From: Competibacter_A sp002352125
GTDB lineage: Bacteria > Pseudomonadota > Gammaproteobacteria > Competibacterales > Competibacteraceae
Length of the DNA: 64,000 nucleotides
Assembly (NCBI GenBank): GCA_035441325.1
Contig: DAOROA010000025.1
Coordinates: forward strand, 1-64,000
Reading direction: 5' to 3'
Shown: positions 40,385-49,189 of the stretch, one piece after another
Numbering within the stretch: the first letter of the stretch is position 1
How the letters are laid out: every line of letters begins with the position of its first letter
Translations under genes and position numbers: made by a program
Notes under the pieces: generated by a model
The model's input: the letters and a program-made list of their open reading frames with translations, nothing else
What the model was told of the DNA's origin: nothing
Databases searched by the model: none

Positions 40385-40425
40385 GCTTCTGATTTTCGGC
40401 GCGCTGTGCCAGAGCGAGGTTGATT

Positions 40426-41451
40426 TTAGCGCGGTACCGATTCTGCCGTGATGGATGGTACCTCGAAGTAGACTAGCAAGGTCGCCTGCCAACCGTTGCA
40501 ATTGTCGTCGCTGATCATGAAAAATCGTTGTCCTCGTTGACGGGTCAGACCTTCGAAATTATCCAGCAGCCAGCCTCGACCGCTATCGAAAATCGCTATG
40601 TCGGTTACCCGCAACAGCGCTGGTTTGCCCGATTTTCCCGATGCGAAAGGTTCGGTTCGACGCAAGCTGATAACGAGAGGTTGCAGAGGGGAGACGAAGG
40701 CGCGCTCCAGCGTCAGCAAACCGCCGCCCGGCAACGCTTCCATCGCCACGAGGGCGCTGTTGGGCGCCTTGCCGAGCGGGTAGAGCCAGAAACGGCCATC
40801 GGCGGCGAAAATGCGAATCAAGCCGGCCGGGTCGTTGCGCAGCGAGGTTTCTGAGCCGGTCAAGATGCCCCAGCGCGGATCGATGGTCACGGCCTCCAGC
40901 GCCTGGTTGCTGTTGCGGTAGTTGTGGGGATTGCGCAGCGTGGCGATCAGCGGCTCTTCGCTTCGCCACCGGCCGGTGGTGCTGTAGCGAACCACGCGCG
41001 GTTTCACTTCGAACGACACGAGCAGTTCCGTGTCGCCCTGAATTTTGTTGTCGCCGCGACGGATCGCCAAACCTTCGGCATCGGCGAAAAGCGGCCGGAG
41101 CGGCTTGCCGGCAGCATCGCGCAAGGGATAGCCGGCCACTGTTCGCACCCCGGCCAGATAGCCTCGATCATCGAAAGCCGGCTGCAAGTGAAACAGGACA
41201 CCTCGGTCGGAAATGGCGTACAGCAGGCTTGCATCTTCGTCCCAGGCTAGCCCGGACAGGCCACATAGCCGCAAACCGTCGATTTCGGTGGGGGTCAACC
41301 GAAGGGTACCGAGCAGCCGAATGTTTTCGTAGGTGTCGCCGGGGCCGATTCGGTCGTGCAGCGAAATGGAGGTTGCCTCGAACTCACGAGACGCGCATGC
41401 GCTGGTCGATAGCCCAAGAAGCAACACGAGGATCGGTATCAGGCGATGCAT
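40426..41451 (-). CDS. Exported esterase-like/phytase-fold (PF13449-type) protein
   Basis: 341 residues. An N-terminal signal sequence with a Cys at 19 (LGLSTSAC) could be a lipoprotein signal, but the lipobox is atypical (Thr at -3). The body has the pattern of the esterase-like activity of phytase family: GLSGLAWDEDASLLYAISDRG, ADAEGLAI, NQALEAVTIDPRWGILTGSE, VAMEALPGGGLLTLERAF and a C-terminal DNFEGL segment. These fit a beta-propeller. Substrate is unknown; no phosphate genes lie nearby. ATG 41451 follows GGAG with five-base spacing. Confidence 0.75.
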   Translation of the reverse strand: MHRLIPILVLLLGLSTSACASREFEATSISLHDRIGPGDTYENIRLLGTLRLTPTEIDGLRLCGLSGLAWDEDASLLYAISDRGVLFHLQPAFDDRGYLAGVRTVAGYPLRDAAGKPLRPLFADAEGLAIRRGDNKIQGDTELLVSFEVKPRVVRYSTTGRWRSEEPLIATLRNPHNYRNSNQALEAVTIDPRWGILTGSETSLRNDPAGLIRIFAADGRFWLYPLGKAPNSALVAMEALPGGGLLTLERAFVSPLQPLVISLRRTEPFASGKSGKPALLRVTDIAIFDSGRGWLLDNFEGLTRQRGQRFFMISDDNCNGWQATLLVYFEVPSITAESVPR

Positions 41452-41612
41452 GAACACTCCGAAGCGAATGATAGCAAGGCCGGCCATGTTACCATTTTGC
41501 GATAGCGGTCGCGGTTTCCGGTTCGGGCGGAAGCGTTGATCGGTGCTGTTCAGTTTCGATGGGCTCCGGGCCCGCTTCCTACAAAAATACGGAAATACGG
41601 AAAGGTAAAAGC

Positions 41613-42923
41613 ATGAATGTACCGGTTTGGAACCCGGCGATCGAATTCATGGAACGAGAGGCGCTGGAGCGGGTCCAGCTTGCCGGTTTGCGCAAGACGG
41701 TAGCGTGGGCGCTGAAGACACCGTTTTATCGGCACCGGCTCGCCGGGATCGGCTTGAAACATCCCGAGGACATCGTTGATCTGCGGGATTTGCGCAGCAT
41801 TCCCTATACCACCAAGGACGATTTGCGCGAGGCCTATCCTTCGGGATTGCTGGCGGTCGAGCCGGAGCGGACAGTGCGCTTGCACACTTCCAGCGGTACG
41901 ACCGGCACGCCGACCGTGATCTACCACAGCCGGCAAGATCTCGATTGTTGGACCGAGCTGGTTGCACGCTGTATCGTTGCCGCCGGTGCCACCGCCCACG
42001 ACGTGTTTCAGAACATGACCGGCTACGGGCTATTCACCGGCGGGCTCGGTCTGCACTACGGCGCGGAGCGAGTCGGGATGTTGGTGATTCCGGCCAGCTC
42101 CGGCAACACCAGCCGCCAGCTCCAGCTCATGAAAAATTTCCGGACCACCGTGGTTCACGCCACGCCCAGCTATCTGTTGCACCTGCATGCGTCGTTGGCG
42201 GAAGAGGGTATCTCTCTCGACCAACTCGGTTTGCGTAAAGCGTTCATCGGTGCTGAGCCCCATTCGGAACAGACCCGCCGCAAGATCGAAGATCTGTTTC
42301 GGATCGACGCCTACAACTCCTACGGCCTGAGCGAAATGAACGGTCCCGGCGTGGCGTTCGAGTGCGTCCATAAAACGGGTTTGCACCTCTGGGAAGATGC
42401 CTTCATTCTCGAAATCATCGATCCTAGGACCCTGCAATCGCTTCCCGAAGGCGAAACCGGCGAAATCGTGATGACCACCCTGCAACGGCAAGCTACCCCC
42501 CTGTTGCGCTATCGCACCCGGGACCTGTCGCATTTGGTCGGCGGTAACTGTCCCTGCGGACGCACCCACCGCCGATTGGCGCGGATCAAAGGCCGCAGCG
42601 ACGACATGTTGATCGTCAACGGCGTCAACGTATTTCCGTCTCAAATCGAGGACGTATTGATGAAGGTCCCGGAAGTTGGAACCAATTATTTGATTCAGTT
42701 GGAAAAAAGAGGTTCGTTGGACCGCTTGGTGGTCAAGGCCGAGATTTGCGCCAAGCTGTTCACCGGCGATCCGCGCACTTTGGACGATCTGTGCGAGCGG
42801 ATCGGCGAATTGTTGCGCTCGGCCGTTTTGGTCAAGCCCACCGTCGAATTGCACGAACCGGGCAGCCTGCCGGTGTCGGAGGGCAAGGCCAAGCGGGTGG
42901 TCGATTTGCGGCCCGCGTTCTGA
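41613..42923 (+). CDS. paaK: Phenylacetate-CoA ligase family protein
   Basis: Adenylate-forming enzyme that activates phenylacetate or a related aryl acid to its CoA thioester. 436 residues. The AMP-binding P-loop is HTSSGTTGTPTVIYHS; the acceptor motif is YNSYGLSEMNGPG, followed by GETGEIVMTTL, the RTRDLSHLVGGNCPCGRTHRR region and the C-terminal hinge KGRSDDMLIVNGVNVFPSQIE. ATG 41613 follows GGAAAGG. No other phenylacetate-degradation genes are near, so the gene may serve aryl-CoA salvage instead; the substrate is inferred from the family only. Confidence 0.9.
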   Translation: MNVPVWNPAIEFMEREALERVQLAGLRKTVAWALKTPFYRHRLAGIGLKHPEDIVDLRDLRSIPYTTKDDLREAYPSGLLAVEPERTVRLHTSSGTTGTPTVIYHSRQDLDCWTELVARCIVAAGATAHDVFQNMTGYGLFTGGLGLHYGAERVGMLVIPASSGNTSRQLQLMKNFRTTVVHATPSYLLHLHASLAEEGISLDQLGLRKAFIGAEPHSEQTRRKIEDLFRIDAYNSYGLSEMNGPGVAFECVHKTGLHLWEDAFILEIIDPRTLQSLPEGETGEIVMTTLQRQATPLLRYRTRDLSHLVGGNCPCGRTHRRLARIKGRSDDMLIVNGVNVFPSQIEDVLMKVPEVGTNYLIQLEKRGSLDRLVVKAEICAKLFTGDPRTLDDLCERIGELLRSAVLVKPTVELHEPGSLPVSEGKAKRVVDLRPAF

Positions 42924-42940
42924 GCGGGGAAGGATCGGAC

Positions 42941-43369
42941 ATGGCCGAACAAGTCAGTGTCTTCATCGAAAACAAACCGGGGCGCTTGAATGCGATCACC
43001 GACGTCCTGCGCGAACATCGAATCGATATCCGGGCGATGACCATCGCCGATCACCGGGATTATGGTGTGGCCAAACTGTTGGTGAGCGATCCTCGCACGG
43101 CGCACCGGGCGCTGATCGAACGGGGTTTCGCCGCCGCGCTCAAGCCGGTGCTGGCCGTCGTGATCGAAGATCGGCCAGGCGGTTTGCACGAGTTGCTGGA
43201 AATCCTGGCCGAACACCAAATTAACGTGCTCGATGCCTACGGTTTCGTCGGCGAGCCGCACCGCTGGGCGGTCTGGTGCATGGAAGTCGTCGATCTGGCG
43301 GAGGCCGTTCGCTTGGTCGCCGCCCGGGGTCTGCGAGTGCTGGACGGCGACGAGCTGTATCGTCTGTAG
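42941..43369 (+). CDS. Tandem ACT-domain protein
   Basis: 142 residues made of two ACT domains: residues about 4-70 (QVSVFIENKPGRLNAITDVLREHRIDIRAM) and 70-142 (PVLAVVIEDRPGGLHELLEILAEHQINVLDAY). Each has the Gly-rich turn between first strand and helix that binds an amino acid. Such stand-alone ACT pairs commonly accompany paaK-type ligases and probably sense an aromatic amino acid. ATG 42941 lies 17 bases after the paaK stop with GGGGAAGGA between, so the two are an operon. Confidence 0.85.
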   Translation: MAEQVSVFIENKPGRLNAITDVLREHRIDIRAMTIADHRDYGVAKLLVSDPRTAHRALIERGFAAALKPVLAVVIEDRPGGLHELLEILAEHQINVLDAYGFVGEPHRWAVWCMEVVDLAEAVRLVAARGLRVLDGDELYRL

Positions 43370-43536
43370 GCGGGAAGCGCCATCGACATGGCGTCGTCGT
43401 TGGTACAGAGGTTTTGCGGGCGCTGGACGCGGCGCGGCCGCATCCGATTTTCGCGTGCGACCCCAATAACCTTCGACGCGGCGTGTTCTATGCTTTGAAC
43501 TGTGCTTAACGTGTGATCCGGCTTTGGAGGTGACCC

Positions 43537-44451
43537 GTGGCGAATCCGACACCTGCTTTCGACGTAAAGCTTGTTCAGGGAAAACTCGTGACCATCGGAT
43601 ATTTGCCGGCGGGCGGTGACGATGGGAAATGGGGCGGAGGGTCAAAACGCGCGCTGATCCGGTTCAAAAGACGAGCCGCGAAATCCCTCTATCGCATTTC
43701 CCAGGCGACCGGCGGGCCGGCGGATTGCGCCGGTTCCGATCTGTTTACGGGCGCAGTCAACGATACCGTCGATGCCGCCACGATCACCGAACTCGACAAG
43801 TGGATCGCGAAAAAGTGGAAGGCGCCGCTCGGGCGCTTCGCTTTTAAAGACATCACGGGCGGCAAGCTTCGCGAGGATGTCGCCGACGAGTGGACGAAGC
43901 TCGTCACTCGGATCAAAGGACTCGGCGGAACCATCGACTCGCCCTACGGCGACACGAAACGCCGTCCCGGAAGAACGAGCAAGTCCGGAGCGAGCAGCTT
44001 CAGCTTTCATATAGCCGGCCGCGCCATAGACATCGACCAGGCCCTCGGCGGGCCACCGAATCACCGCTACTACATCAAGAAGGAATCCGACGGCACGGGC
44101 ACCGTCTGGCGTATCTACTGCAAGACGGACAAACAGGACGGCGCCCAAGGCAAGCAGTACAAAAAGGGCGACGTGGAGTGCTGGAGCTTCTGGGGCAAGA
44201 AGGCCTACCAGATACCCGAAGGCTATTACATCGATCTGACCGCCGAAATCGAAGCCAGCGGACAGTTCGAGCGCATTCGAGCCCAAACCGGTTGGGAGAG
44301 CAACACCAACAAGTCCGAGTGGTGGCACTTCCAGTGGAAACCCGACAAGCAGGAAACCTTTGGCGATGAACTGGAGTTGGTCGGTTATTCGGAGAAAGAT
44401 CTCAAAGCGGTGGGCTACACGGAAGCCGATCTCGACCGCAAACCGGGTTGA
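43537..44451 (+). CDS. Endolysin-like M15 peptidase with peptidoglycan-binding domain
   Basis: 304 residues from a GTG at 43537 behind TTGGAGG. No signal peptide is seen. The N-terminal 45 residues match a peptidoglycan-binding module (VKLVQGKLVTIGYLPAGGDDGKWG). The zinc site of M15 D-Ala-D-Ala peptidases is visible: SFHIAGRAID (His158, Asp165) and SEWWHFQW (Glu261 or nearby, His264). The C-terminus has two near-repeats, VGYSEKDLKA and VGYTEADLDR. It should cleave peptidoglycan stem peptides. Without a secretion signal it resembles endolysins or exported toxins. It overlaps the next gene if that gene starts at 44360. Confidence 0.78.
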   Translation: MANPTPAFDVKLVQGKLVTIGYLPAGGDDGKWGGGSKRALIRFKRRAAKSLYRISQATGGPADCAGSDLFTGAVNDTVDAATITELDKWIAKKWKAPLGRFAFKDITGGKLREDVADEWTKLVTRIKGLGGTIDSPYGDTKRRPGRTSKSGASSFSFHIAGRAIDIDQALGGPPNHRYYIKKESDGTGTVWRIYCKTDKQDGAQGKQYKKGDVECWSFWGKKAYQIPEGYYIDLTAEIEASGQFERIRAQTGWESNTNKSEWWHFQWKPDKQETFGDELELVGYSEKDLKAVGYTEADLDRKPG

Positions 44452-45874
44452 GCGCCGCGCCGCCTTGCTCGCGCTGCTGCTGGTGATGGCGGGACCGTGG
44501 CGGTACGGATTCGCGGAAGCGGCGCCGGAGAACCACGTCCTGACGGGGGTTCTGAACGCGACGCTCACGGAAACCCCCGGCGCGCGGCCGAATGCGATTG
44601 CGGCGGGCAACGTCGCCCTCGTCGTCGAATCGCGCACCGAAAACGGGCGTTCGTGGTTTCGCCTCCTCGTCTCTGACGGTTCGCACGGCTGGGTCGCAGC
44701 CGCACCGGAAAATTTGCGACCGGCCATCATTCGCCCCGTCATCGATCCTTTCCTCCTGCTCGAACACAATCCCGACGAGACGCCCATCGAGGCGAGTTCT
44801 CAAATAAAAGCGGGATCCGAGACCGGGCAGGTTCTTGGCGCCAGCCGTCAGAGCCAACCTCCTTCTCTCGAAGCGATGCGAATTCCTGAACGGATCAACC
44901 CCGCAATTCAACCCTGGTTGTGGTTGAAATTCGGCGAATCGTCGGGCTATGCGCCTCTCGATTGGATCGCGATCGATTGGGATTCCAGTATCGCCAGCGA
45001 TGGCTCGCTAGTGACCGCTCTCGATCATTTGGCGCTGCACGGCATGATTCGGAAACCGTTTCTCGCACCCGTTGCCAACCTCCTCGCACGTGCTGCGCCC
45101 AAACGTTCGGCACCCATTTACATCTTGAGCGACAACGGCGCTCCACTGCGCCGAGCTACCTCGAACATGGATTGGACGTTGCCGGAAATGCTCGTCCGGC
45201 AGGATGCAGTACGTGATGGTATCGATAGCCTAATCGTCTATGCAGCGCCGGATCGAGCGCGGCTGTTTTCCTTTCGTAACGGTGACGCATCCCCAGTCAA
45301 TATTTTGGTTGAAGAGGACCGTCCGTTTACGAGCCGAGTGGAAACGCGCGACCTGGACGGCGACGGAAAGCCGGAATGGCTGCTCGAAGTGATTTCCACG
45401 TATGGGGACGGCTACTATTCCCGGCTCTGGATATTGGCCGGAAATAGCGTTGAATCGGCGGTGAAATTTACCGCTATCCCACTGTCCCGTTCGTCCGGCG
45501 AGCGCGACGGCGACATGGAAGCTGCGTGGTGGCTCGACCCGGAAAATCGCCTCTGGATCGGTCGCGCCGAAAAGCGGCGGACCACCGGCTCTTGCCTGCG
45601 GTACGAAAAGCAGGCCGTGGTACCTTGTGGATCGCAACGATCTTTCGCCGTCGCTGTCCTGGCTGGAGATGCCAGCTTTTCCGGTGCGCGCCAACGCTGG
45701 TTGGAATGGCGGGCAACGGTTCCGGCGGGCATTTTTCCTGTGGGTGAGGGAAGTGATTTGCGGTGGATCGTCGGCCGTCCCTTTCTCGACAAAGATTCTG
45801 CTCGCGCTTGGACGAAGCAGCAGGCGGACGCGAAACTGGTTTTTTGGCCAGCGGGTTCCGGCGACCGGCGCTAA
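44360..45874 (+). CDS. Unrecognised exported protein with SH3-like segment
   Basis: I do not recognise this protein. A hydrophobic signal (LLALLLVMAGPW, cleavage near GFAEAAPE) is present whichever start is used. ATG 44360 gives 504 residues and a long basic leader but overlaps the M15 gene by 92 bases; ATG 44486 would cut the signal short. After the signal, a segment of about 60 residues resembles a bacterial SH3-like domain (LTETPGARPNAIAAGNVALVVESR, SHGWVAA). Further on, an FG-GAP-like DLDGDGKPEWLLEVISTYGDG segment suggests a calcium or propeller fold. Probably periplasmic; its link to the M15 protein is from position only. Confidence 0.6.
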   Translation: MAMNWSWSVIRRKISKRWATRKPISTANRVERRAALLALLLVMAGPWRYGFAEAAPENHVLTGVLNATLTETPGARPNAIAAGNVALVVESRTENGRSWFRLLVSDGSHGWVAAAPENLRPAIIRPVIDPFLLLEHNPDETPIEASSQIKAGSETGQVLGASRQSQPPSLEAMRIPERINPAIQPWLWLKFGESSGYAPLDWIAIDWDSSIASDGSLVTALDHLALHGMIRKPFLAPVANLLARAAPKRSAPIYILSDNGAPLRRATSNMDWTLPEMLVRQDAVRDGIDSLIVYAAPDRARLFSFRNGDASPVNILVEEDRPFTSRVETRDLDGDGKPEWLLEVISTYGDGYYSRLWILAGNSVESAVKFTAIPLSRSSGERDGDMEAAWWLDPENRLWIGRAEKRRTTGSCLRYEKQAVVPCGSQRSFAVAVLAGDASFSGARQRWLEWRATVPAGIFPVGEGSDLRWIVGRPFLDKDSARAWTKQQADAKLVFWPAGSGDRR

Positions 45875-45935
45875 TAAGGTGCTGGACGACGGCGAACTGT
45901 GCCGCCCATAGGTGAAAGATGGTGTCCACCTGCGG

Positions 45936-46991
45936 TCATTGTCGGTAGAAGATGCTTTGTAGGTACTCGTCGTGGGCGTGGCGCAGCACGACCGCGATCA
46001 CCGCCGCCGCCGGTAGAGCTAGCAGAATGCCGAAGAAGCCGAACAGATGCCCCCCGGCCAATACCGCGAACAAAACCGCCACCGGATGCAGGCCGATGCG
46101 GTCGCCGACCAGTTTAGGAGTCAGGAACAGATCGGCGATCAGTTGGCCGACGCCAAAAACGATCAGCACCGGCACGATGCTCAGGAAACTGTGAAACTGC
46201 AGCAAGGCGGCGATGCTGGCAGCGACGATGCCGATGATGAGACCCAGGTAGGGCACAAAGCTTACCAGACCTGCCAAGATGCCAATCAGCAGCGAAAATT
46301 CCAGCCCGATGATTGCCAAGCCTACAGAATAAATGATCCCCAGCGCCCCCATCACGATGAACTGGCCTCGCAGGAACGCGCCGATTACCTCGTCCGATTC
46401 CTGCGCCAGTGCGCTCACCGTCGGTTCGATGCGTCGCGGCAACAAATCGCGAACCTTGGCGACCAGCAAATCCCAATCGCGCAACAAGTAGAACGTCACC
46501 ACCGGTATCAGCATCAGGTTGGCCAGCCAGTCGAATACTACGGTTGAAGAGGATCGAAACGATGCCAGCAGGCCACTGGCCAGATCGCCGATCTCTTGGG
46601 CGTAGGTGGCGAGCTGAGTTCGTAGGTGGCCAAAATCGAACAGGTTCGGATCGATGCCCAGCGTGTCGCGCAACCAAGGCAAGATGTCGAGCTGGAACCA
46701 ATCGATATAGCCGGGTAGCCGCTGCATGAGCCCTTTGAACTGGTGTGCCGATAGGGGGACCAGCAACAGCAGCAACAGCAGCAATCCCAGGATCAAGGTG
46801 CTAAATACCATCGCCACCGCCAAGGATCGAGAGAGCTTGCGCGCCTCCAGCCGGTCGATCAGCGGATCCCCCAGATAGGCTAGCAGGGCTGCAAACAGGA
46901 ACGGCGTCAGCACCGGCGCCAGCAGGTATAACGCACCGGCGAACAGAGCGGCAAAGACGAGCCAGAAACGGATTTGGGACTGGCGGTGCAT
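45936..46991 (-). CDS. AI-2E family (PerM/YdiK-like) membrane transporter
   Basis: A 351-residue polytopic inner-membrane protein of the AI-2 exporter/PerM superfamily. It has the N-terminal pair of helices, a long amphipathic central domain (about 70-150), and the C-terminal membrane block with FVPYLGLIIGIV, ADLFLTPKLVGDRIGLHPVAVLFAVLAGGHLFGFFG, which is the strongest family signature. Members export varied small molecules, so substrate is not assigned. In many relatives this gene lies opposite purM; here it stands alone, divergent from the EAL-HDOD gene. Confidence 0.9.
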   Translation of the reverse strand: MHRQSQIRFWLVFAALFAGALYLLAPVLTPFLFAALLAYLGDPLIDRLEARKLSRSLAVAMVFSTLILGLLLLLLLLVPLSAHQFKGLMQRLPGYIDWFQLDILPWLRDTLGIDPNLFDFGHLRTQLATYAQEIGDLASGLLASFRSSSTVVFDWLANLMLIPVVTFYLLRDWDLLVAKVRDLLPRRIEPTVSALAQESDEVIGAFLRGQFIVMGALGIIYSVGLAIIGLEFSLLIGILAGLVSFVPYLGLIIGIVAASIAALLQFHSFLSIVPVLIVFGVGQLIADLFLTPKLVGDRIGLHPVAVLFAVLAGGHLFGFFGILLALPAAAVIAVVLRHAHDEYLQSIFYRQ

Positions 46992-47188
46992 CGCGATATC
47001 CTTCCATCTTAAGTTGTGTGGGCGGCTCGGTAGAATCGAATCCGGATTTCGCGCGTGATGGCAACGCCACCCATACTCTACAATATTCCTGAAGCCAATT
47101 TGGGATCAGATCATCGGCTGACAGGCAGTTTCGGCCCACTTTCCAGTACAATCTGCGGAGCGCGCACCGTTCCGATGAAGGTACGTTC

Positions 47189-48397
47189 ATGAAGGACATC
47201 TACTTCGCTCGTCAACCTATCTATGATCGCGACTTTCAGGTGGAAGGTTACGAATTGTTTTACCGCCATGCCGGAGCCGATTCCGCCCAGTTTCTCGATG
47301 CCGAGATCGCGACCTCGCAGGTGGTCTTGAATACGGTCACCGAGGTAGGTCTCGATCAAGTTGTCGGTCAGCACAAAGCGTTTATCAACGTGGCCCGCGA
47401 CTTCGTCGTCGGGGGGCATCTGGAAATGTTCGTGTTGCCGCAACTGGTTTTTGAGGTGGTCGGCAACATCGTGGTGGACGAGCCGCTGTTGTGTGCGTTG
47501 CGGTCGCTGCGCCAGCAGGGTCATCGCTTCGTCTTGGACGATTATACGGACAACGAAGCGTACCGGGCTCTGCTGGAAATCGCCGACTACGTCAAGATCG
47601 ACATGCTGACCACGCCCGAAATGGAAGTGCGGCGCTTGGTGCCTTTGTTGCGCCGTCATCGAGTCGCCTTGATGGCCGAGCGCATCGAAACGCAGGCGGT
47701 ACAGGAGCTGTGCCAAACTCTGCGGTTCGATTATTTTCAGGGCTATCACTTTTCCCAGCCCAAGCTGCTCAAGTTTCGCGGTGTACCCGCCAACCATCTG
47801 GCTATGCTGCAACTGATCGGCAAACTGCACGACCCTCAAATTGATCTCAAATCCATCGAAGGACTGATCAGGCAGGACGTTTCCCTAAGCTATAAGTTAT
47901 TGCGCTACATCAATTCGGCTTATTTTAATCTGCCTCGCCGCATCGACTCCATCCAGCGCGCCATCATTCTGCTCGGCATCAACAAAATTCGGTCTTGGGC
48001 GACGCTGACCTCGCTGGCCAACATCGAAGATCATCGTAGCGATCTGATCACCCTCGCTCTGGAGCGGGCCAAGATGTGCGAATTACTGGCCGATGCCACC
48101 GGCATCAAACAGAAAGAGAGCGGATTTACGGTTGGCTTGTTGTCGGTGTTGGATGCCATAGCTCAAGCGCCGTTGGAACAAGTTTTGGCTTCTCTACCTT
48201 TGGACGAGGAAATCAACAAAGCCTTGCTGCAACATGCGGGACCGCTGGGACGCATCTTGGCCTGCGCCTTGGCTTACGAGCGCTGCGATTGGGAGGCGCT
48301 CGACATGCTGGGTCTGGAATCCAGCCAGATCAACGATGCTTACATGACCGCGTTGGCGGAAGCTTATCGAGCCAGTTGCGAATTGCTCAAAGGCTGA
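47189..48397 (+). CDS. EAL-HDOD (YuxH-type) signalling protein
   Basis: 402 residues, cytosolic. The EAL-like domain (1 to about 195) is degenerate: the signature reads VEGYELFYR instead of EAL, and loop 6 DDFGTG is DDYTDN. It keeps Asn in FINVARDF, Lys in DYVKIDM, Glu in AERIETQ and the QGYHF end. The HDOD domain (about 200-395) has LIRQDVSLSYKLLRYINSAYF and LLGINKIRSW. It probably binds c-di-GMP or acts as a scaffold rather than hydrolysing it; related proteins control motility. It pairs in theme with the REC-HDOD gene at 24251. Confidence 0.87.
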   Translation: MKDIYFARQPIYDRDFQVEGYELFYRHAGADSAQFLDAEIATSQVVLNTVTEVGLDQVVGQHKAFINVARDFVVGGHLEMFVLPQLVFEVVGNIVVDEPLLCALRSLRQQGHRFVLDDYTDNEAYRALLEIADYVKIDMLTTPEMEVRRLVPLLRRHRVALMAERIETQAVQELCQTLRFDYFQGYHFSQPKLLKFRGVPANHLAMLQLIGKLHDPQIDLKSIEGLIRQDVSLSYKLLRYINSAYFNLPRRIDSIQRAIILLGINKIRSWATLTSLANIEDHRSDLITLALERAKMCELLADATGIKQKESGFTVGLLSVLDAIAQAPLEQVLASLPLDEEINKALLQHAGPLGRILACALAYERCDWEALDMLGLESSQINDAYMTALAEAYRASCELLKG

Positions 48398-48407
48398 CAG
48401 GCGGAGC

Positions 48408-48983
48408 CTATTTTCGAAGGTGACGGTTGGATTCGCCGCGCGTCTTGCTCCAGGCTCGCTGGCTCCACTGCCACACGTAAGCGCCTCCGCTCCAGCCGGT
48501 CGTCAGCGCCGTCAGGTAGATCAGCCCCGCCAACAGCCAAGCCGGAAGAGCGGCGATCCCGTAATTTACGATCACGGCGAACACCAGCATCAATTGCATC
48601 AAGGTATTCAGTTTGCTGACCCGCAGCGGGCTGGCTTCAACCGGCTCGATCATAAAGTGATAGCCGATCGCGCCGGCGACGATGATCAGATCCCGCAGAA
48701 TAACCAGCACCACCAGCCAGATCGGCAGTTCGTTCAACCAACCGAGCGCCAAGACCGCTCCCATGAGCAGCAGTTTGTCGGCGATGGGGTCGAGTATGCC
48801 GCCCAGGGTGCTGGTCCAACCGAAGCGCTTGGCCAGGAAACCATCCAGCGCATCGGAAATACCGGCGATCACGAACAGCGATAGCGCCATCCCGTAGCGT
48901 TCCTGCAGCAGCAGCCACAGGAAGGGCGACACGAGCAGAATCCGCAGGCCGGTAATGAGGTTAGGTATATCGCTGGCTTTCAA
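48408..48983 (-). CDS. pgsA: CDP-alcohol phosphatidyltransferase, PgsA type
   Basis: Inner-membrane enzyme that most likely makes phosphatidylglycerophosphate from CDP-diacylglycerol. 191 residues with four or more transmembrane helices. The CAP motif is present as SDALDGFLAKRFG-TSTLGGILDPIADK, giving DxxDG, the glycine and the two final aspartates, with Ala-Lys where Ala-Arg is usual. The N-terminus IPNLITGLRILLVSPF is typical of PgsA. Convergent with the EAL-HDOD gene, ten bases apart. Cardiolipin-type or other head-group specificity cannot be excluded. Confidence 0.85.
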   Translation of the reverse strand: MKASDIPNLITGLRILLVSPFLWLLLQERYGMALSLFVIAGISDALDGFLAKRFGWTSTLGGILDPIADKLLLMGAVLALGWLNELPIWLVVLVILRDLIIVAGAIGYHFMIEPVEASPLRVSKLNTLMQLMLVFAVIVNYGIAALPAWLLAGLIYLTALTTGWSGGAYVWQWSQRAWSKTRGESNRHLRK

Positions 48984-49189
48984 AGGTCACGGCGCCGCGA
49001 TACCGGCGTCGTTCTCGGTTGGGGTTGCGGTGGAACGCCAAGAACTTCGACGAGGTTCGAACCGCTCTAAGCATACCTAATTTTTGTGCTTTCGAGCCAA
49101 GCCATCCGTTGGAATCGCCGTTAGAATGGGCCGGTAAGCAAGCTGAAGTTCCACCGCGGAACCGGTAATCGAGCTTGGGAGAACACAGC

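Larger units (their letters stand above)
40045..40425. other. Intergenic region upstream of phaA
   Basis: These 381 bases hold no convincing gene. They contain a candidate minus-strand promoter (40235-40264), an AT-rich core (about 40205-40228, TATTATTTCC to TTTAAATATTAA) and a hairpin at 40346-40384 just past the end of the esterase-like gene. An operator for PhaR could lie here, but I cannot identify one. Confidence 0.5.

Noticed and set aside
43276..43509. Small plus-strand frame between the ACT gene and the M15 gene
   Set aside because: It mostly overlaps the ACT gene in another frame, lacks a ribosome site, and the product is Arg/Gly/Ser-rich.
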